A DNA stretch of 64,000 nucleotides from Lonicera japonica (lineage: Eukaryota; Streptophyta; Magnoliopsida; Dipsacales; Caprifoliaceae), in assembly GCA_021464415.1 (NCBI GenBank), contig CM038463.1:6494754-6558753 (forward strand), read 5' to 3'. Shown here piece by piece: positions 59,441 to 64,000 of the stretch (positions are counted from its first letter, which is position 1; the number at the start of each line of letters is the position of its first letter). A program made the position numbers and the translations under genes. The notes under the pieces were generated by a model. That model was not told where the DNA came from and did not search any database. It saw only the letters and a list, made by a program, of their open reading frames with translations.

Positions 59441-60463
59441 TTATATGTTGTTGAACATTGTTAAGTTTATATTGTATTAGTTTGAATAAAAACAAACAAT
59501 TATTATATTTTTCTTATGACTTATAAGCATCACATATTGTTCACTAAAAACTCAATAAAAGGATGTCACACGGGTTTAGATTTACTCACTCACACGAGTA
59601 ATCGACTCTTGCGCTATATTAGCGAGAAGAGATGAGACGTTATGTTAGGTATGTTACCTCAAAAGAAAATGAGATGAGGTTGTATTTATAATCGCAACCG
59701 ATTTAGATTGCCCACATCCAAATAACTTGTGTAAACCAGATGTGAATTCTTTATTTTTAATTTGCTAAGAGAGAAAACTTAGAGAATTCAAGTTAGGTGC
59801 GAAATAGCGACTGAAATTAAGACTGCACAATATTTTATTGGACTTCAAATAAAAAAAATACCGTAGCACGTGATTCATACCATGTGTGCATATTCGACTG
59901 AGAAGGTAGTGAAAAAATAAATCCCTGCTTTTTCACTATGTGAGAACTTGAGGATGACTTCATATATGTACCTTTATACTTTTTACTGCTATTTGCATTT
60001 TATGGTTGGTGTTTAGCTATTTTAGCATGTTATCTATGGTTATGGAATATTCAGCCTATTGAATATGCCTAGAAAAGCAGTTAAGTATGAATTGTAAATT
60101 TCTAGTGGAAAAAAAAGATTTTGTCCGGTGTGTCCATTGGCCAACCAATCTTGTCATTTATTAGAAGTATGACCTAATTATGGATACACAATTTTAACAT
60201 ATACTAAACATGCTCTTTGAGGGATTAAAGATGTTATAATGTTTTAAAGGGACAAATCTTGGGTATTGCGAAAACAATTAATTAACTATTAATTTTCTTA
60301 TTTAGAGTAGAAGCTTCTATGATATTCCTAACAAATTCATTGTTATAAACTCCCAAATGCAGGTTTGCTCGCTAAGTCGCATGACCCATTTACTTGTATA
60401 TATATATATATATTTACTGAGAATGTCATAATGGGGTCTTACCCATCATGTGCGAGTAGGAGA
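59441..60463 (+). other. Copia-4 3' untranslated region
   Basis: No gene seen between the end of RNase H and the 3' LTR. It is an AT-rich stretch with a (TA)n run near 60398-60412, ending in the purine-rich GTGCGAGTAGGAGA before the LTR. Confidence 0.6.
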
Positions 60464-60893
60464 TGTTGGAATTTAGGTCGGGTCGCCCATGACGGGTTGA
60501 CCCGAACCATTATTGTGTTCATATTAATTTAAATAAATTAATTAATAATAGATGAAAGGATGTTACAAACAATTATTAGATAGGAAAATTGTTCTTCTCA
60601 ACTTCCTTCATGTGTTCTCTTCTTTGGTTGGTTTTCTTTCCGAAAAAAAAAAAGGTGGACACATAATTTTTTTTCTTCTCTCCTTTGGAAAAGACTACTC
60701 AGTAAATAAATAAATAAATAAACTTGATTGATATATATATATATATATATAAAGTTTTGGGTTGCGAAACTAAGTGCATTTCCAAGTAATTTGCATTTTG
60801 ACCGAGCACTAATCATACATTTTTGTGGAACCATCAATAAAAAGGTATGCGATCCTAATTTGATTTTATGTTTCGCTTCCATTAAATTCTTCA
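60464..60893 (+). repeat. Copia-4 3' LTR
   Basis: Copy of 51323-51753 with scattered point differences and indels in the A-run and (TA)n run. An (AAAT)n run near 60704-60720 replaces the A-run of the other copy. Followed by the TSD ATATT. Confidence 0.92.
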
Positions 60894-60898
60894 ATATT

Positions 60899-61462
60899 CA
60901 AAACATACATATACACACACATATAAATATATATTCTAAAAGGAAAGAAAAAAAGGAAAAAAATGAAAAAAATGCATATATATATATGTAGATCCCTTCT
61001 AAAAAATACGAAAAAAATTCATACCCACATATATCTCTAAGTTTCAGATGCTCAATGTCGAGTGAATAACAATGAAATACTATCCCAATGACGAGAGAGT
61101 TTTACTACATTTACTTACCATAAATTGGACAAGTATATTTCAAAAAATGAGTAGTAACTTAAGTTTTTGTTGAAGTTTCGAATGTTCAGTGTCGAGCGAA
61201 TAGCAATGAATATACTCTCCCATGACAGGAGAGTATTAACACATTTACTCACCATAAATTAGTAAAATATATCTAAAAAAATTGACCATACCTTAAATTA
61301 TTAATGAAATTCGAAATGTTCAATATTAAGCCAGTACTAATAAAACTACTCTCCTAATAATAAAAGAGTATTAACATAATTATATTTATTAAATTAGAGA
61401 GTAGTAAAATAGAGTATTTATGATAAAAAAAATTAAAAATAAAAAACGTAAAATATAAAAAG
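60899..61462. other. AT-rich spacer with a repeated motif
   Basis: No gene seen. A unit with GTTTC(A/G)(G/A)ATG(C/T)TCA(A/G)TGTCGAG(T/C)GAATA and CTCCCATGAC/CCCAATGAC-GAGAG occurs at about 61042-61100 and 61175-61232, and a third, more diverged copy near 61310-61370. It is a diverged tandem repeat with a period of about 130 bp. Confidence 0.6.
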
Positions 61463-61464
61463 TA

Positions 61465-61746
61465 TCCCTCCGTCCCAATTTAATTGTCACACTTTGAAAA
61501 ACTAAAAATTAAGAAGACATGATGATTACTTCAAGAAAAAATATTTATTTTCAAAAATATTCTTTACTTTTCTTCTCATAAAAAAAATGGCGGGATTCAA
61601 AATTAAAAAAATATGGAGAACTTAAAGAGTATTATTAAAAATTAAAAAATTATTTTAATTAATGACATACTAAATATGAAAAATAGATAATAATTTTAAA
61701 AGATTTATAAATAAAATAATAAACAATTAAATTAGAATGAAAAGAG
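61465..61746. mobile_element. Stowaway-like MITE (Tc1/mariner)
   Basis: Starts TCCCTCCGTCCCAATTTAAT, the usual Stowaway-type terminus, and ends ATTAAATTAGAATGAAAAGAG, its diverged reverse complement. Flanked by TA on both sides (61463-61464, 61747-61748). 282 bp, very AT-rich interior, no coding capacity. Confidence 0.85.
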
Positions 61747-62032
61747 TATTAATAATAATAAAAAAGTTTGCATTTATCACCGCTTAAAAAAATACCCAAT
61801 ATTTAATGGCGATATGATAGACTCAATCATGACCGTACAAGTTTGGGCCGACAGAGGCTGGACAGTGGGACCCATGTATCTGATCGCACACCATGTGGGG
61901 TCTCTCTCAAGCCTGAACTCTGTAACATATTGTCCAAAAATGAAAAAGGGAAAAAACAAAAATGTGACGTGGAATTATGGGTGCAGAACACGAGCCAGTT
62001 AAGGAGCGTGACTTTGCACCAATTGTCCTTTT

Positions 62033-62375
62033 GAGTTATTTACACTTCACACCCTTAAGGTTTTATTATATTTGTACAATGGCGCATAAAGTTATGTATT
62101 TGGCATGTTAATCTATAAATTTAATCTTGTTATAACTTTAGTTATAAATTCAGTGTCAGTTTGTTTCTAGGGCTGAAGATAGCACCTTCAGCTACTGTGT
62201 CATGAAGGTTAAAATAACGCATGCTATTTTTCATTTAAGAAACAAACAATATGTTAAATTTCGGATTCAAGTAACAAGAAGATCAAAACTTTATGTATGG
62301 AATATACGAAAACTGAACTTCATAGATCAAAGTAACTATGCAACCAAACTTGAGGGGAGTAAAGTGTAGATAACT
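62033..62375. mobile_element. Mutator-like MITE upstream of the MRS2-like gene
   Basis: Starts GAGTTATTTACACTTCACACC and ends TACTCCCC-type reverse complement (GTAAAGTGTAGATAACT). Flanked by the exact 9-bp duplication TGTCCTTTT (62024-62032 and 62376-62384). The end sequence resembles that of the larger element at 49844-50945 (GAGTTATTTAC). It ends about 280 bp before the MRS2-like start codon. Confidence 0.82.
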
Positions 62376-62654
62376 TGTCCTTTTCTTGCAACCTGTTTTT
62401 CCCCCACCAATTGTAAAACTTGTATATATTAACTACCACCCACTCATGCAAAACCCACTGCAAGTAAGTAATATCTCCTTCACCATTCATTCTTCAACAA
62501 CACAGGTTCCATCAATGGTCCCTATTTTTCACTTTCTCCCAACTTTCCATTATCACTTATGAATTGAATAAGTACACTGTTCAATGTGCATAATTGAGTT
62601 CAAGTTTGATTGAAGTTTCACTATTGGAGATGTGAATTTGAGATTAGTTTAGAG

Positions 62655-64000
62655 ATGGATGAAGCGGGGTTTATTATACCAGTGGAAACTCAAGCTTCTT
62701 TGAAGAAGAAAACTGCAGTTTCAAGGAGTTGGATTTTGCTAGACCAGAGTGGGGAGGGGACTATTTTGGATTTGGATAAGTATGCAATTATGCGAAGGGT
62801 ACATATTCATGCTAGAGATCTTCGAATTCTCGATCCACTGTTGTCGTATCCTTCCACGATTTTAGGCCGAGAACGAGCTATTGTTCTTAATTTGGAGGTT
62901 CATTTTGATAATATGATGTTAATTGTTTGCTTTGTTTTTGAGCTTTCAGTGTAACTGTTACTGTATTTTTTTTTTACTCTTTGTTTGAATTTTGCGTTGC
63001 AGCATATCAAAGCAATTATTACAACAGAAGAGGTAATCTCTCTCTCTATCTCCCCCGAATTTTTGCAGAATTGGAGTTATTCAATTGTTACTAGAACTTG
63101 CGGCTCCCTTGATGTGCGAGCAATATTATATCTAGTCATTTGTCACGTTACGTACAATTTATTTTACTTTTTTTTAAAAAAAAAAATCTTTTGTGATGGC
63201 ATTTGGTTAAAGGGTGATAACATGTGTTCTTTGTTTTTGAGGTCGTAAGTTCAAATTCTAGTTCAAGCACTATACTTATTTCTAAAGCATGAAAGGTAAT
63301 TTCATAATTTCAATGTAAACCAAACGCACTCCTCTTGCTTAATATATAGTGATAGATTCGTTACTAGACCTGGCAATGCATTTTGTCATATTTATTTGGT
63401 CTCATATGTGTCAGGAAAGGCTCTACCAAAACCCGATCCATTAAGATTCGTGTCTTATTCAGTTCGTGTGATTTGGTTTCTTGTCGTGCTTGAATCATAA
63501 TGCCATATATATATAAGAGGGGTAGTGTGTACGTGTTCTTGACACTCATTTGTTTAAGCATAGTTAACTGGTCAACTTGATCAGTATTGACCCAAAGTCC
63601 ATTTTCGATAATTTTGTGTCTCAATTTTCAAGGTCTACTTTTTAATCGTTATATCATAAATGTCTGGAGTATCTTATGATAAATATGACCTATTTTGGGT
63701 AGGTAATCCTTAGAGATCCGCTTGATGACAATGTTGCACCCATTGTCAAAGAACTTCAAAGAAGATTGCCTCCAGTAAATGCCATTTCCCAAGGCCAAGG
63801 AGAAGACGAAACCGGTGATGAAAATGGTATACACTTTGAAATGATACTTCCTTTGAGAACTGTTTTTGGCGACCTCTTTCCTTTTCTACTGTTAATTAAG
63901 GTTCAAAAAACCGAAGTTAAAAAGTACAACAATCATGTTGGAAGGTTTTACTGGAATAATTTTAGATTTGGTACCTAATATTATTTTTTGTTGATAATTT
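62655..64000 (+). CDS. MRS2/CorA-type magnesium transporter, 5' part
   Basis: MRS2 proteins are pentameric Mg2+ channels of plant membranes. Exons: E1 62655-62897 (81 codons), E2 63003-63032 (10 codons), E3 63703-63826 (41 codons plus one base), all with GT-AG introns that join in frame; the rest lies beyond the window. Start ATG at 62655: [11 protein letters not shown], then [39 protein letters not shown], the family signature [33 protein letters not shown] (E2), then [20 protein letters not shown] and [16 protein letters not shown] (E3). No stop or frameshift is seen. The exon pattern (short second exon HIKAI..EE) and sequence fit the MRS2-2 branch best. The GMN channel motif and two membrane spans would be encoded further right. 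The MITE at 62033-62375 lies in its promoter or 5' untranslated region. Confidence 0.9.

Larger units (their letters stand above)
51323..60893 (+). mobile_element. Copia-4: full-length Ty1/copia element with nested insertions
   Basis: LTRs 51323-51753 and 60464-60893 (431 and 430 bp), both TGTTGGAATT...AAATTCTTCA, with exact TSD ATATT (51318-51322, 60894-60898). ATGGTATCAAAGGGAG right after the 5' LTR resembles the TGGTATCAGAGC primer-binding site. GAGTAGGAGA precedes the 3' LTR. The coding region is on the plus strand and interrupted by the solo LTR at 56036-58300 and by an LTR/leader-like segment at about 53181-54113. Without these the element would be roughly 6.4 kb. Confidence 0.93.

Overview
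The window is nuclear DNA of a flowering plant, almost certainly a eudicot. It is AT-rich, its genes are split by GT-AG introns, and one gene encodes a chloroplast-targeted photosystem II subunit (PsbW). The rest is dominated by Ty1/copia retrotransposons, LINE relics, solo LTRs and short inverted-repeat DNA elements. I saw no prokaryotic operon, CRISPR array, tRNA or rRNA gene.

Host genes, left to right. (1) 1-1075, minus strand: F-box/LRR protein relic running off the left edge, with one in-frame TAG. (2) 15309-16181, minus: an intact two-exon PsbW gene. (3) 17004-26920, minus: a multi-exon pectin-type galacturonosyltransferase (GAUT5/6-like) with a frame-breaking deletion in the catalytic exon, a TAG in the last exon, a 3.1 kb solo LTR in one intron and a Tourist-like MITE in another. 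(4) 62655 to the right edge, plus: the first three exons of an MRS2/CorA-type magnesium transporter, intact as far as visible.

Mobile DNA. Four copia elements are present: Copia-1 (7816-11210, minus, 5'-truncated), Copia-2 (27121-32327, minus, both LTRs), Copia-3 (35563-42292, plus, both LTRs, TSD ATACT) and Copia-4 (51323-60893, plus, both LTRs, TSD ATATT). All have broken coding frames. Copia-4 carries a nested 2.27 kb solo LTR (56036-58300) of the same family as the solo LTR in the GAUT intron, and an LTR/leader-like segment replaces part of its gag-protease region. A 2.7 kb LTR element with little coding content (45253-47936) splits a LINE relic. Mutator-like long-TIR elements lie at 1923-3407, 49844-50945 and 62033-62375. 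Tourist-like MITEs lie at 26177-26529, 32786-33106 and 33139-33433, and a Stowaway-like MITE at 61465-61746. Most of these boundaries rest on target-site duplications read directly from the sequence.

The host genes share no visible pathway. The region is best read as an old, repeat-rich gene-poor segment with PsbW and the MRS2-like gene as the only genes that look functional. The least explained piece is a minus-strand coding relic at about 11117-12070: some 318 codons in one frame with only two stops and no family I recognise.
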